A DNA stretch of 64,000 nucleotides, taken from assembly GCA_019359445.1 (NCBI GenBank), contig JAHHHJ010000016.1, positions 80,273-144,272 on the forward strand, given 5' to 3'. This document shows positions 44,017 to 55,887 of the stretch, piece after piece. Position numbers and translations under genes: made by a program. Position 1 is the first letter of the stretch. Each line of letters starts with the position of its first letter. The notes under the pieces were generated by a model. The model was not told the origin of the DNA. It saw only the letters and a list, made by a program, of their open reading frames with translations, and ran no database searches. Origin of the DNA: Kastovskya adunca ATA6-11-RM4. Lineage in GTDB: Bacteria; Cyanobacteriota; Cyanobacteriia; Cyanobacteriales; Coleofasciculaceae.

Positions 44017-45810
44017 ATGAACTGCCGAAACGCTGCAATGCCTGTTGTCCCTCGCCGTCCGCAATTTTCTACCTCTATTAAAGAGGAAAAGGGGGGCGAA
44101 GGCTTGTGGTACGGCACATTGAAAATGTCTATTCCCGCCCAGGTAGGAATAGCGCTACTGAATCTGGGCGTTTTACTAGGTGCGCCAGCGGTTCTCACGG
44201 CTCCGGTATGGGGAGCAGAGCGGATTTATGTGCCTTATGGCCCCTTGCAGTTTTCACTGACCGTTTCAGCGTTGGAAACTTACGCCAAAGAAGGAAAAAT
44301 TGAGCCGGAACTAGCGGGGTATGCGCGTTATATAGAACCGGAGCGGCTGGCGCAACTGCGGCAGGTGTTGACGGCACGGGTGCCTGTAACACCTGTAGCG
44401 ATCGCGCAATTTCTCTACTCCCGCCAAGGCGAAATCATCCTAGAGCGCGTGTCACAGCTCATTCAAACCCAAGCAGGGCAACCGGGATTTTATGCGATTC
44501 GAGCGGCATTAATCAGGGCGGCTACCGATCCGGAAGGTTTAACTCTGCTCAATGTGCTGCGGGAGTTTCCCACCTACGGGATTCGGATCAATTCCCAGCG
44601 CGGTTTTCAGCTTTTTGATGATTTATCAGTGCTGGTTCAAGAAACTGAACTGGCAACCGCCGCCGTCAGGCGACAAGCGATCGCTGAAGCCGCCGCCGAA
44701 GTACCAACCGATGACTCCCAACTTGCCACCCTATTTCCAGAAGATACTTCACAATTTCTAGACTTACAGCAACCGGGAGCGGTTAACTTCCAAAAGCAAA
44801 CCCTGATCCTCAACGATCTCCAACGTAACCGCAGCTTTCCGGTGGATCTTTACCTCCCCACCTCAAACTCCACTCAGGAAAAAACACCCTTGGTTGTTAT
44901 TTCCCACGGACTTGGTTCTGAGCGCGAAACTTTTGCTTATTTAGCAGAACACCTTGCTAGTTATGGCTTTGCCGTGGCTGTTCCCGAACATCCAGGGAGT
45001 AATGCTGCACAGTTGCAAGCGCTCACCCAAGGGTTAGCCAATGAAGTTTCTACGCCAGCCGAGTTGATTGATCGCCCCGAAGATATCAAGTTTTTGCTCG
45101 ATCAACTGCAACGCTTGTATCCCCGACAACTAAATCTGCAAAATGTCGGCGTGCTAGGACAATCCTTTGGTGGCTACACGGTTTTAGCCTTAGCTGGGGC
45201 GAATATTAACTTTGAGCAACTGCAAGCAGACTGTATGAATGAAGAGAATGCATTAAATCTATCGCTACTGCTGCAATGTCGAGCGCAGGAGTTGGGTTCT
45301 GTAGAGGAGGAGTTGCAGGATGAGCGGATTGGGGCAGCGATCGCGATTAACCCGGTGATCAGCAGCATCTTTGGACAAGAACAACTGAGTCAGATTCAGT
45401 TACCCGTGATGCTGGTTGCTAGTAGTAATGATACCGTCGCCCCCGCCTTACCCGAACAAATTCGACCTTTCACTTGGCTGACAACACCCGAAAAGTATCT
45501 GGTGCTGTTAGAAGACGGAACCCATTTTTCCACCCTGGGGCCATCAACTGGGTCAATACCCATACCTGAGACAGCACTCGGCCCCGATCCTAGGATTGCT
45601 TATCAATACATGAATGCGTTGAGCGTCGCCTTTTTTAAAACCTACATCGCAGGAGAGCCTGACTACCGTCGCTACCTCAGTTCTACCTACGCGCGAACCT
45701 TGAGTGAAGACCCTTTACCATTAGAGCTGATCAAGTCTTTGACGGCAGAGCAGTTGATGGAAGCAGCGAGAGGGGGAGAGAGTGTCCTACCGCCTGCTCT
45801 GCAACCGTAA
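44017..45810 (+). CDS. DUF1400-containing alpha/beta hydrolase
   Basis: 597 residues. N-terminal third is DUF1400 (RIYVPYGPLQFSLTVSALE, AIRAALIRAATDPEGLTLLNVL, YGIRINSQRG), found in cyanobacterial hydrolases. The alpha/beta hydrolase follows: oxyanion region VVISHGLGSERETFAYLAEH, nucleophile VGVLGQSFGGYT near residue 381, acid in ASSNDTVAP and histidine in EDGTHFSTLG. A hydrophobic segment (ALLNLGVLLGAPAVLTAPVWG) near residues 46-66 looks like a signal peptide, which suggests the real start is the ATG near 44125 and that the protein is exported. Substrate unknown, probably an ester. Confidence 0.82.
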   Translation: MNCRNAAMPVVPRRPQFSTSIKEEKGGEGLWYGTLKMSIPAQVGIALLNLGVLLGAPAVLTAPVWGAERIYVPYGPLQFSLTVSALETYAKEGKIEPELAGYARYIEPERLAQLRQVLTARVPVTPVAIAQFLYSRQGEIILERVSQLIQTQAGQPGFYAIRAALIRAATDPEGLTLLNVLREFPTYGIRINSQRGFQLFDDLSVLVQETELATAAVRRQAIAEAAAEVPTDDSQLATLFPEDTSQFLDLQQPGAVNFQKQTLILNDLQRNRSFPVDLYLPTSNSTQEKTPLVVISHGLGSERETFAYLAEHLASYGFAVAVPEHPGSNAAQLQALTQGLANEVSTPAELIDRPEDIKFLLDQLQRLYPRQLNLQNVGVLGQSFGGYTVLALAGANINFEQLQADCMNEENALNLSLLLQCRAQELGSVEEELQDERIGAAIAINPVISSIFGQEQLSQIQLPVMLVASSNDTVAPALPEQIRPFTWLTTPEKYLVLLEDGTHFSTLGPSTGSIPIPETALGPDPRIAYQYMNALSVAFFKTYIAGEPDYRRYLSSTYARTLSEDPLPLELIKSLTAEQLMEAARGGESVLPPALQP

Positions 45811-45864
45811 CAGCGGCGTGAACGTCTTGATAGGAAACTTCAACTACCCTACCCGGATTGGGTA

Positions 45865-46944
45865 CTAACGGATTCTGACAAATCCGGATTTGGCGATTAA
45901 CTCTTGCCCTTGATCGGTTAGTAACAGGTTAGCGTAAACTTCACCCGCTTGCTCGTCAACTTGACCGTTCTGTTTGACAATTACGAAGAGCTGACGGGTG
46001 AGGGGATAGGTGCCACTGCGGATGGCTTCCCGGTTTATCTCGTTGCGCCGACTGGGACACTCAGAAGGGGGGACATAAGGTAATTTATAGGGAGGAGTCA
46101 GTTCGTTGGCTTGTCGCCCAATCGGAAGCGGTTTAACACCGCATTGACCAACGACTTCTGGAATCGATGCGTAATAAATTCCGCCTGGGTCATTAGCTAA
46201 TTCTCGTAAGGCTATAGTTGTACTGGGAACATATTTAACATTGCTCCCCAGCCTCTCATCCGCCAAGACATTCTCCACAAAAAACTCTACGGTGCCTCCA
46301 TCTTCAACTCGCCGCGAGTAAGGAGTAATGGGTTGATTTGGCCCTCCGACTTGATTCCAATTAGAAATTTTCCCTGTATAGATATCTTTGACTTGTGACA
46401 GCGTTAGACCGGAAATATTTAAGTTAGGATTAACGGCGATCGCTATTCCTTCAATCGCGACAGGAATCTCTTTGAGGCTAAATCCCCGTTGTTGCGCGGA
46501 GGAATACTCCTCATTGTTCAAAGAACGCGAAGACTGAACAAAAGCCAGTTGATTATTTAACAACAGACGAATGCCGCTACCCGAACCAGGTGTGGCATTA
46601 GGAGGCTCGGTGTAGCGCAACTGAAACTTCGGCCAAACGTTCTGAATTATCGGATCGACATCTCCACGAACTGGGGCCCAAGAGGTACTTCCACCATAAT
46701 TAAATAACCCAGAGGGAACATTCTGTACCGCCGCCAATGTTTCAACGATGGGTTGATTGGGTTGAGCCGCCCCAGAGGGGTCTTGCTGGCGTTCCCCGTT
46801 ATCCCCACCCTCAGCAGTAGGACTCAATAGGTTATCTAGCCCAATTCCTGAGCGTTGAGAAAACCACCACAAGCCCCCGGCTAGCAGTCCGGCAGTAGTC
46901 AGCAAGGCGAGGATTAGGACTGTGGTTTCGTTCTTTTGTGCCAT
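45865..46944 (-). CDS. PstS-like phosphate-type substrate-binding protein
   Basis: About 359 residues from the ATG at 46942-46944 (an ATG seven codons upstream is possible). An N-terminal hydrophobic anchor (TVLILALLTTAGLLAGGLWWF) is followed by a linker rich in G, Q and P and a periplasmic-binding-protein domain of the PBP_like_2/PstS type (NYGGSTSWAPV, IAIAVNPNLNISGLTLSQVKDIYTGKISNW, LLLTDQGQELI). No ABC permease or ATPase lies next to it, so it could act with a transporter elsewhere or in phosphate sensing. Divergent from the TnpB element. Confidence 0.82.
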   Translation of the reverse strand: MAQKNETTVLILALLTTAGLLAGGLWWFSQRSGIGLDNLLSPTAEGGDNGERQQDPSGAAQPNQPIVETLAAVQNVPSGLFNYGGSTSWAPVRGDVDPIIQNVWPKFQLRYTEPPNATPGSGSGIRLLLNNQLAFVQSSRSLNNEEYSSAQQRGFSLKEIPVAIEGIAIAVNPNLNISGLTLSQVKDIYTGKISNWNQVGGPNQPITPYSRRVEDGGTVEFFVENVLADERLGSNVKYVPSTTIALRELANDPGGIYYASIPEVVGQCGVKPLPIGRQANELTPPYKLPYVPPSECPSRRNEINREAIRSGTYPLTRQLFVIVKQNGQVDEQAGEVYANLLLTDQGQELIAKSGFVRIR

Positions 46945-47291
46945 AGGGAATTCACCATTGCACATCCCTTTATAGACGAAGAAGGTTAAGCGGAGATTAG
47001 CAATACGTTAATACAAAAGACCCGATGGACTTAAGCTTAAATTGAGACGATTGAGCAATTTCAAGTCACTAGGGCAGCATCAACGTTTTTACAGAGCCTG
47101 TGCATAAGTCTGCATTTTTGTGGCAGTGTACTGGAGAAGAAACCTATTTATCTGGTTCGCCGGGAAGACCCCCACTATAGCGGGAAGGGGATACATCGAG
47201 CGTAGCAAGTACCCCTGACAGTTTAGTGGCGGGACGGCGCTTAAAGGGGCGAATTATTTCGCCCCACGCCGCCTCATGAAAGGCGGTTAGA

Positions 47292-47317
47292 AGAGAGGGT
47301 TCGATGCCCTCTCTTTT
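47292..47317 (+). terminator. Terminator-like hairpin at the left part of the TnpB element
   Basis: AGAGAGGG, 7-base loop, CCCTCTCT then TTT. It may block incoming transcription into tnpB. Confidence 0.6.
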
Positions 47318-47365
47318 AACATTTAATGGTGTGCCATCGTTTAGTAAATCTAGTATCATACTGGA

Positions 47366-48640
47366 ATGCTGACACTTACTCACCGCTACCGAATCTATCC
47401 AGATGCCACCCAAGAGCAACAACTCATTGAGTGGATGGAAATCTGCCGCAATGCATTTAACTATGCATTGCGGCAGATAAAAGATTGGTGCGATAGTCGT
47501 AAGTGCTTGGTTGATAGATGCTCTTTGGAGAAAGAATACATCCTCCCTGCCGACCTAAAGTTTCCGGGTGAGATTCAACAGCTTAATAATTTGCCACGAG
47601 CGAAGAGGGAATTCCCTAAGTTGGGTGAAGTTCCTTCCCAAGTTCTTCAGCAAGCCATTAAGCAGTTGCATAGAGGTTGGGAGTACTTTCAGAAGAGAGG
47701 ATTTGGCTTTCCCCGATTCAAGAAGTATGGTCAGTTCAAGTCGTTGCTCTTTCCCCAATTCAAGGAGAATCCAGTAACGAACTTGCATATTAAGCTGCCA
47801 AAGATTGGAGCAATTCCAATCAACCTGCATCGTTCTATCCCCTCTGGGTTTGTAGTCAAGCAGGTCAGAATCTTGAGGAAAGCTGACCACTGGTATGCAT
47901 CTATCTCCTTGCAATGTGATGTCAGTCTTCCCGACCCAACGCCCCACGGTCATCCCATTGGAGTTGATATCGGGTTGGAGAAGTTTTTGGCAACCAGTGA
48001 CGGCGTTCGAGTATCGCCTCCCAAGTTCTTTAAGAAGCTGCAAAGCGAGCTGAAATTGCTGCAACGCAGGCTTTCTAGGAAACAAAAAAGGTCGAAAAAC
48101 TACGAGAAACAACGTCTCAAAGTTGCTCGTCTTCACCATAAAATTGACAACACGAGGAAAGACTTTCACTACAAACAAGCCCATGCTCTTTGTGATGCGG
48201 GTGATATGGTCTTCATGGAAGATTTGGATTACCGTACCAGTGCTAAGGGAATGTTTGGGAAACACATGCTTGATGCCGCATTCGGACAATTTAGAAGCAT
48301 CGTTAAGTATGTGTGCTGGAAGCGAGGAAAGTTTTTCAGTGAAGTTGATGCTCGGGGTACTTCTCAGCAATGCCCCGAATGTGGTGGCGAGGTTAAAAAA
48401 GACCTGAGTGTAAGAATTCATGATTGTCCTCGTTGTGGATATCGAACCGATAGGGACGTAGCAGCAGGTCAAAATATCAGAAACCGAGGAATTAAGTTAA
48501 TTAGTACCGTTGGACAGACGGGAATGGAAACTGCCTGTGCAGACGTTCTACCGGGGACTGAGGTAACTCAGTCTAGGCAAGTGTCGAAATCCCCTGAGCG
48601 TAGTCGAAGGCTTCGCCGTGAGCGCTCAGCGTTCGACTGA
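47366..48640 (+). CDS. tnpB: TnpB, RNA-guided nuclease of IS200/IS605 family
   Basis: 424 residues. N-terminal HTH-like start ([18 protein letters not shown]), RuvC-like nuclease with aspartate in [16 protein letters not shown] near 199, glutamate in MVFMEDLDY near 283 and aspartate in [13 protein letters not shown] near 362, and the zinc finger CPEC/CPRC between them. All catalytic residues are present, so it may be active as an RNA-guided endonuclease of the Cas12 ancestor type. The last 17 or so residues ([16 protein letters not shown]) come from a palindromic repeat and are probably not functional. Confidence 0.92.
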   Translation: MLTLTHRYRIYPDATQEQQLIEWMEICRNAFNYALRQIKDWCDSRKCLVDRCSLEKEYILPADLKFPGEIQQLNNLPRAKREFPKLGEVPSQVLQQAIKQLHRGWEYFQKRGFGFPRFKKYGQFKSLLFPQFKENPVTNLHIKLPKIGAIPINLHRSIPSGFVVKQVRILRKADHWYASISLQCDVSLPDPTPHGHPIGVDIGLEKFLATSDGVRVSPPKFFKKLQSELKLLQRRLSRKQKRSKNYEKQRLKVARLHHKIDNTRKDFHYKQAHALCDAGDMVFMEDLDYRTSAKGMFGKHMLDAAFGQFRSIVKYVCWKRGKFFSEVDARGTSQQCPECGGEVKKDLSVRIHDCPRCGYRTDRDVAAGQNIRNRGIKLISTVGQTGMETACADVLPGTEVTQSRQVSKSPERSRRLRRERSAFD

Positions 48641-48655
48641 GCGCTCACGCCGAAG
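48611..48655. repeat. 19-bp stem inverted repeat at the tnpB 3' end
   Basis: 48611-48629 and 48637-48655 are complementary at 18 of 19 positions with a 7-base loop (CGTTCGA). Together with the TGAGCGTAGTCGAAGG just upstream it resembles a widespread interspersed repeat. It codes for the end of TnpB. Confidence 0.85.
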
Positions 48656-48743
48656 TCCGAACGGGGAAAAACCAGGAAACCCAAGTCGTAAGTCTTGGGA
48701 AGCCCGCACTATACCGCTTGCGGTTAGTGTGGGAGAATGTCAC
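48640..48743 (+). ncRNA. Candidate omega (re)RNA scaffold and right end of the TnpB element
   Basis: TnpB guide RNAs overlap the 3' end of tnpB and finish at the right end of the element. Here two hairpins, CCCAAG/CTTGGG (48680-48699) and the terminal CCCGCACTA/TAGTGTGGG stem with inner ACCGC/GCGGT (48703-48733), form the expected scaffold. The guide would be the bases directly after the right end, that is the truB leader. Predicted from position and folding only. Confidence 0.5.
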
Positions 48744-48759
48744 TTTTAAAGATTATTCT

Positions 48760-49674
48760 GTGCAAGGATTTTTGAACTTAGATAAACCAGCCGAATGGAC
48801 ATCCCACGACTGCGTTGCCAAGGTGCGGAAACTGTTGCGCCTCAAACGAGTGGGACATGCAGGTACGTTAGACCCTAAAGCAACAGGTGTCTTACCTATT
48901 GCCTTGGGGAAAGCTACCCGGCTATTGCAATATATGCGGCAAGATAAAGCCTATATTGCCACAGTACGATTGGGAGTGAAAACAACGACAGATGACTTAG
49001 AAGGGGAGGTTATCGCCACGCAGCCAGCTACGGGTTTGACGCTGGAGAATGTTGCGCCATTGCTGAAGCTGTTTGAAGGAACAATTCGGCAGGTACCGCC
49101 TCAGTACAGCGCGATTCAGGTGGAGGGGAAGCGCTTGTATGACATCGCCAGGGCAGGAAAAACGGTAGAGGTGCCAGCACGAACGGTGGAAGTTAGCCGT
49201 ATTGAAGTTCTCGATTGGCGTCCGGGAGAATTTCCGGAAATTGATTTAGAGATCGCTTGTGGTACAGGTACTTATATTCGCGCGATCGCTCGTGATTTGG
49301 GAGACTATTTAAATACTGGCGGTACCCTCGCTTCCTTAATCCGCACCCAAAGCAGTGGCTTCCATATAGCCGACAGCTTAACCCTGGAAGAACTAGAAAC
49401 TCATCTCCAACAAGGAACCTTTGAGCCGATTCCACCGACAGCAGCTTTAGAGCATATCCCTGCTGTCATCCTGTCCCCTACTCCTGCCAAAGCCTGGTGC
49501 CAAGGTCAACGCCTAAAAGCTGACAGCGAACAGTGGACAATAGAAACTACCGTTATTCCTTCTATCTTACGGGTGCATGATCAAGAAGGACGCTTCTTAG
49601 GCATTGCTCAGTACAGTAGCTCCACCGATGAGCCGTTGTTGATTCCCAAGATGGTGTTTGAGCCAGAGTCTTAG
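48760..49674 (+). CDS. truB: tRNA pseudouridine-55 synthase
   Basis: About 304 residues from GTG 48760 ([17 protein letters not shown] is the usual TruB beginning). Makes pseudouridine at position 55 of tRNA. Catalytic aspartate is in [21 protein letters not shown] near residue 40; the [10 protein letters not shown] motif is also present. The frame stays open into the IS right end (48718), but those 14 codons are element sequence. The IS insertion leaves only about 17 bases of native leader and no clear ribosome site. Confidence 0.92.
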   Translation: MQGFLNLDKPAEWTSHDCVAKVRKLLRLKRVGHAGTLDPKATGVLPIALGKATRLLQYMRQDKAYIATVRLGVKTTTDDLEGEVIATQPATGLTLENVAPLLKLFEGTIRQVPPQYSAIQVEGKRLYDIARAGKTVEVPARTVEVSRIEVLDWRPGEFPEIDLEIACGTGTYIRAIARDLGDYLNTGGTLASLIRTQSSGFHIADSLTLEELETHLQQGTFEPIPPTAALEHIPAVILSPTPAKAWCQGQRLKADSEQWTIETTVIPSILRVHDQEGRFLGIAQYSSSTDEPLLIPKMVFEPES

Positions 49675-49801
49675 GTAGAAGCGATCGCTGTTTTTTTGAA
49701 TCTAGTTAATCGCTGCTACGGCGAATAGTAGTAATCAGAGAAATTTATGGCGATTCTGGTAGATTTGATATCAACTTAGTTACTGGTAGAGAATAATTAG
49801 A

Positions 49802-50575
49802 ATGATGAAACTTCAAGCACCGCTGATTTATTTTTTTATCTTTGCCGGATGTTTTTTAAGCTTTGCCCCAAAAACTTCAGCTCAAGATAATGAATATTTT
49901 TCTGCTTTAAGTCAAGAAACTCTCAATCGCTTAAATGGAGATTGCCGGGGAGCCACAGAAGTTAGCTATCGTTCTCAAGCTCTCAATTCCCCTGATGAAA
50001 GAAGCTCTGTTTACATCGATATGACCCTCAGAAGAAGGGGGAGAGCTAACAGTTATGGGGAAGATACTTTTGTAATTCGATGCAATGGCAACATAGCAGA
50101 AAGACCAAGTGGAGAATTAATTGTTGAAAAAGAAGGAAAAATTATCAGGAAGAGACTTTATAATGTTTTGGGCATAACTCGTAATATTTATAACTATACA
50201 GTTGTCAACCCCATCGCCTTTTCCGCTGATAGCCGATACTTAGTCCTACGAGTTGATGTTTCTGATGGTCAGAATGCTTCCTGGGTCAATCATGTTGTCT
50301 TAGATGCCTTTAATGATTATCAGCTTCTATCGTTTGCAGCTTGCGAACAATTCAAGGGAAACAACTTTGTAGGATTTATTTCTAATCTACAGGTCGTCTT
50401 TGCTTGTGAAAGACCGGGAGAAATCGGCCCAGTTGAGGTGGTAAATTTACAAACTAGAGAGCTACAAAGACTCAATCAAGGCTATGTAAATAAACTAACT
50501 GAAGCTCGTTCTTATGGCACAGTTGCTACTGAATTCTCGGTGGTGCAAGAGCAGCAGTTTCCAGTTCGGTATTAA
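49802..50575 (+). CDS. Exported protein of unknown function
   Basis: 257 residues with a clear signal peptide (APLIYFFIFAGCFLSFAPKTSA, cleaved around residue 27). The mature part holds several pairs of cysteines (DCRG, IRCNG, ACEQ, ACERP) that could form disulphides and beta-rich text, but I do not recognise the family. The start is one of two adjacent ATGs at 49802. It stands alone between truB and a long gene-free region. Confidence 0.65.
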   Translation: MMKLQAPLIYFFIFAGCFLSFAPKTSAQDNEYFSALSQETLNRLNGDCRGATEVSYRSQALNSPDERSSVYIDMTLRRRGRANSYGEDTFVIRCNGNIAERPSGELIVEKEGKIIRKRLYNVLGITRNIYNYTVVNPIAFSADSRYLVLRVDVSDGQNASWVNHVVLDAFNDYQLLSFAACEQFKGNNFVGFISNLQVVFACERPGEIGPVEVVNLQTRELQRLNQGYVNKLTEARSYGTVATEFSVVQEQQFPVRY

Positions 50576-51166
50576 TTAGAAAGCTTTGGATTTTTACTGA
50601 CTCTAGAGCTTCGGTTCAGCAACCTTGCAAAAAACTACAAATAGACACTTGAACAAGGATACCAGAGCAAGTTTCTATTTCTAAACCGATGTAGACTCTA
50701 GAATTTGGACTGTAAAGAACTGAAGAGCGATTTCGGTAAGGTGCATCGCGTGGTAAATGCGGTCATATTTTTTGTACGCGGACAAAAAAAAGATGCACCC
50801 TGATTGTGTTTTCTGAAGGTTATTAAAGAAAACGGTAGTTTGCGATTTGGAACTGTGTAAAATATTCGCATACTAGCCTAGGGGTCTGTCTAGGGATACA
50901 CCCAATCTTTTTTAAAAGTTTATATCTACCGATAAAGAGGCAAATCGGTTGTAGGGATTGCACCTTAACGTTTTCGTCCTACTCAGTAACGAAACTTCAT
51001 CAAGGGTTGTTAAAGAATACCGTTAGGAACGACTAAAAGAAATCAGTAGAATTGGGGATAAATTTTCGTAATATTTGAGGAAATCAGTGATTTTGCGGAG
51101 TGGTAGTAGCGATCGCCCCCCACGTCACCCTAGAGTAGAGACTAAAGGACATCTTTAAATTGACTC
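50576..51166. other. Gene-free region with nested inverted repeats
   Basis: About 590 bases. At 50740-50799 GGTGCATC and GATGCACC enclose a second perfect hairpin TTTTTTGT/ACAAAAAA (50768-50775 and 50782-50789). Nothing else stands out; the promoter of the S9 peptidase should be near the right end. Confidence 0.6.
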
Positions 51167-53095
51167 ATGGCTGAACCAACAACCGCCCCCTATGGCTCCT
51201 GGAAATCTCCTATTACCTCCGACCTATTGGTTGCCGGAACGGTGGGATTAGGTCAGATTGCGCTGGATGGTGAGGCGGTCTACTGGGTAGAGGGACGACC
51301 TGCTGAAGCCGGAAGAAACGTGATTGTGCGCCGCACTCCCGACGGGGAAGTAGTGGATGTGACGCCAGCGCCTTTCAACGTCAGGACGCGCGCCCACGAA
51401 TATGGCAGCGGTGCGTTTACGGTGACAGAGGGGACGGTGTACTTTTCCAACGATGCGGATCAGCGGTGGTATCGCCACACCGTCGGCACAGAGCCGCAAC
51501 CCTTGACACCAGCAGGAGAGCAGCGTTATGCCGATGCCATTGTCGATCAGCAACGCAATCGCCTCATTGCTGTCCAGGAAGACCACGGCAACAGCAGCCA
51601 CGAACCTGTCAATCGCCTCGTTAGCATCAGCTTGACAGGGAACGGGGAAGTTCAGGTTTTGGCATCTGGAGATGACTTTTACTCCTCCCCTCGCCTCAGC
51701 CCTGATGGTTCTCAACTGTCTTGGTTGAGTTGGAATCATCCGAATATGCCCTGGGATGGTACGCAACTTTGGCTAGCGCAACTCAATACAGATGGTTCTG
51801 TCGGTGAGAAAAAGTGTGTTGCTGGGGGAAAAGCAGAATCTATTTTTCAGCCAGAGTGGTCAAGCGATGGGGTGCTGTACTTTGTTTCTGACCGTAGCGG
51901 CTGGTGGAACCTCTATCGCTGGCAACAGGAAATTGAACCACTGTGGGAAATGGAAGCAGAGTTTGGACTGCCGCAGTGGGTGTTTGGCATGTCTACTTAT
52001 GCCTTTGCTGCTGCCAATCGTCTGATCTGCACCTACACCCGTGAGGGGCTGTGGCATCTGGCAAGTCTGGATACTGAGAAAAAAGAATTAAGCGAGATTG
52101 AGACAGACTTTACAGATATTTCCTCAGTGCAAGGGTCGGGGGGTCAAGCAGCATTTATTGCGGGTTCGCCGACTAATCCCACAGCCGTTGTGTTGATGGA
52201 TGTGGCGACGGGTAAGTTGGAGGTGCTGCGTCAGTCGAGTCAGTTAGAGATTGACCTAGGTTACCTTTCCACGTCACAAGCGATCGCCTTTCCTACAGAA
52301 AATAATCTCACCGCCTACGCCATCTTTTACCCGCCTCAAAACAAAGACTACACCGCCCCTGAGGGAGAGAAGCCTCCTTTAATTGTTAAAAGCCACGGTG
52401 GGCCGACGGCGGCGACTAGTAGTACCTTTAATTTAAAAATTCAATACTGGACGAGTCGCGGCTTTGGCTATCTTGATGTCAACTACGGCGGCAGTACGGG
52501 ATACGGTAGAGAGTATCGTCAGCGGCTTAATAGTGCCTGGGGCATTGTCGATGTTGATGACTGCGTTAATGCGGCAAAGTATCTAGCGGAACAAGGGTTA
52601 GTCAATGGTACGCAGATGGCAATTACTGGCGGGAGTGCAGGCGGCTATACTACCCTGGCGGCGTTGACCTTCCGGGATGTTTTCAAAGCCGGGGCGAGTC
52701 ACTATGGCGTCAGTGATTTAGAAATCTTGGCAACAGATACCCATAAATTTGAATCTCGCTATTTAGACGGATTGATTGGCCCCTATCCCGAACGCAAAGA
52801 TATTTACATAGCGCGATCGCCTATTCACTTTACTGACCAACTTGCCTGTCCCGTCATTTTCTTCCAGGGACTAGAAGACAAAATCGTTCCCCCTAATCAA
52901 GCTGAGGCAATGGTAGCTGCCCTCAAAGCTAAGAATCTACCTGTGGCATACGTCCCTTTTGCCGGAGAACAGCATGGTTTCCGCCGTGCCGAGAATATTA
53001 AACGCGCCCTAGATGGCGAGTTTTACTTCTACTCCCGCATCTTCGGCTTTGAACCCGCAGAGGCGATCGCGCCAGTGCCGATTGATAATTTATAA
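51167..53095 (+). CDS. S9 family prolyl oligopeptidase-type peptidase
   Basis: 642 residues. N-terminal two thirds form a beta-propeller (repeats such as [22 protein letters not shown] and [20 protein letters not shown]); the C-terminal domain is a serine hydrolase with [13 protein letters not shown] (serine near 488), [12 protein letters not shown] (aspartate near 568) and [11 protein letters not shown] (histidine near 603). Members are dipeptidyl or acylaminoacyl peptidases. No signal peptide, so probably cytoplasmic. Confidence 0.88.
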   Translation: MAEPTTAPYGSWKSPITSDLLVAGTVGLGQIALDGEAVYWVEGRPAEAGRNVIVRRTPDGEVVDVTPAPFNVRTRAHEYGSGAFTVTEGTVYFSNDADQRWYRHTVGTEPQPLTPAGEQRYADAIVDQQRNRLIAVQEDHGNSSHEPVNRLVSISLTGNGEVQVLASGDDFYSSPRLSPDGSQLSWLSWNHPNMPWDGTQLWLAQLNTDGSVGEKKCVAGGKAESIFQPEWSSDGVLYFVSDRSGWWNLYRWQQEIEPLWEMEAEFGLPQWVFGMSTYAFAAANRLICTYTREGLWHLASLDTEKKELSEIETDFTDISSVQGSGGQAAFIAGSPTNPTAVVLMDVATGKLEVLRQSSQLEIDLGYLSTSQAIAFPTENNLTAYAIFYPPQNKDYTAPEGEKPPLIVKSHGGPTAATSSTFNLKIQYWTSRGFGYLDVNYGGSTGYGREYRQRLNSAWGIVDVDDCVNAAKYLAEQGLVNGTQMAITGGSAGGYTTLAALTFRDVFKAGASHYGVSDLEILATDTHKFESRYLDGLIGPYPERKDIYIARSPIHFTDQLACPVIFFQGLEDKIVPPNQAEAMVAALKAKNLPVAYVPFAGEQHGFRRAENIKRALDGEFYFYSRIFGFEPAEAIAPVPIDNL

Positions 53096-53207
53096 GTTAT
53101 GGGGCATTGTAAGTTGCTCAGATCCCCGATTTCTTGAAGAAGTTAGGGATATAGATGGGATCTAGATCGAACAAGTGAAATGGTACAACCCACCTTATTG
53201 ACGACTC

Positions 53208-53663
53208 ATGCTGCACTTTCAACATTCCTCTGTTATTGATGCCCCCGTTGAGGTGGTTTGGGAGTTTCATGAACGCCCGGATATTCTGAAATTGCTGACT
53301 CCGCCGTGGCAACCGATGGAGGTGGTGCGCCGTGAGGGAGGTTTGGGTGTCGGCGCGATTACAGAATTTCGGATTCTTTTTGGCTCCATACCCCTACGCT
53401 GGCTAGCCGTTCATACGGAGTGCGAACCTTACCGACTGTTTACAGACGAGCAGAAAGAAGGGCCCCTACCCTACTGGGTTCACCGCCATCAGTTTGCCCC
53501 AATAGAGGGGAAAACGCGACTTACTGATGCGATCGCCTTTTCCTTACCCGGTGGTTGGCTAGCAGAACAGATGTTTGGTTGGGTGGTACTCAGGGAGCTA
53601 GAGCAAATGTTTGGCTATCGCCATCAGGTGACGCAACGCGAGTGCAGCCAGAGGAAAAGTTAG
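53208..53663 (+). CDS. SRPBCC (START/Bet v 1-like) family protein
   Basis: 151 residues. The beginning HSSVIDAPVEVVWEFHERPDIL is the usual SRPBCC/polyketide cyclase-dehydrase start and the fold binds a hydrophobic ligand; the role is unknown. The C-terminal helix LRELEQMFGYRHQVTQRE is complete. A short relic of another gene follows before ligA. Confidence 0.8.
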   Translation: MLHFQHSSVIDAPVEVVWEFHERPDILKLLTPPWQPMEVVRREGGLGVGAITEFRILFGSIPLRWLAVHTECEPYRLFTDEQKEGPLPYWVHRHQFAPIEGKTRLTDAIAFSLPGGWLAEQMFGWVVLRELEQMFGYRHQVTQRECSQRKS

Positions 53664-53725
53664 TTGTTGCCGTGCTATTTAGCCTAACGGCGGAACCCGT
53701 AGTTGTAGAACTGCCGCTAGACTAG
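53639..53725 (+). pseudogene. Possible 3' relic of another coding sequence
   Basis: In the frame shifted from the SRPBCC gene, 28 codons read RVQPEEKLVVAVLFSLTAEP and on to VVVELPLD, then a stop directly before the ligA ATG. The pattern looks like the C-terminal beta-sandwich of alpha-amylase-type enzymes, but it is too short to be sure and may be chance. Confidence 0.25.
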
Positions 53726-55783
<2,058 letters not shown>

Positions 55784-55887
55784 GCAAGAATGATTATTTT
55801 GCTAAACCTGTTGGCTATTGAACAACTAAAACTGAATACTTGCATTGGTTCACATGGTGCGATTTATTCTCGCCTACTTAAATTTCC

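Larger units (their letters stand above)
47160..48743 (+). mobile_element. TnpB-only IS200/IS605-family element
   Basis: Encodes TnpB but no TnpA, so it is not autonomous. The upstream part (47160-47365) is highly structured: GGGGCGAA/TTCGCCCC hairpin near 47245-47265 and a terminator-like hairpin at 47292-47314. The right end has the stem-loop at 48703-48733, 14 paired bases, followed by GAATGTCAC. The left region contains CCCCCACTATAGCG, similar to CCCGCACTATACCG at the right, which supports these as element ends. Exact borders are uncertain by some bases. It sits 17 bases before the truB start. Confidence 0.78.

Noticed and set aside
47144..47422. 92-codon minus-strand open frame before tnpB
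   Set aside because: It covers the structured left part of the IS and the tnpB start; no conserved domain or ribosome site.
47555..48472. 305-codon frame opposite tnpB
   Set aside because: Antisense of a complete tnpB; no family likeness.
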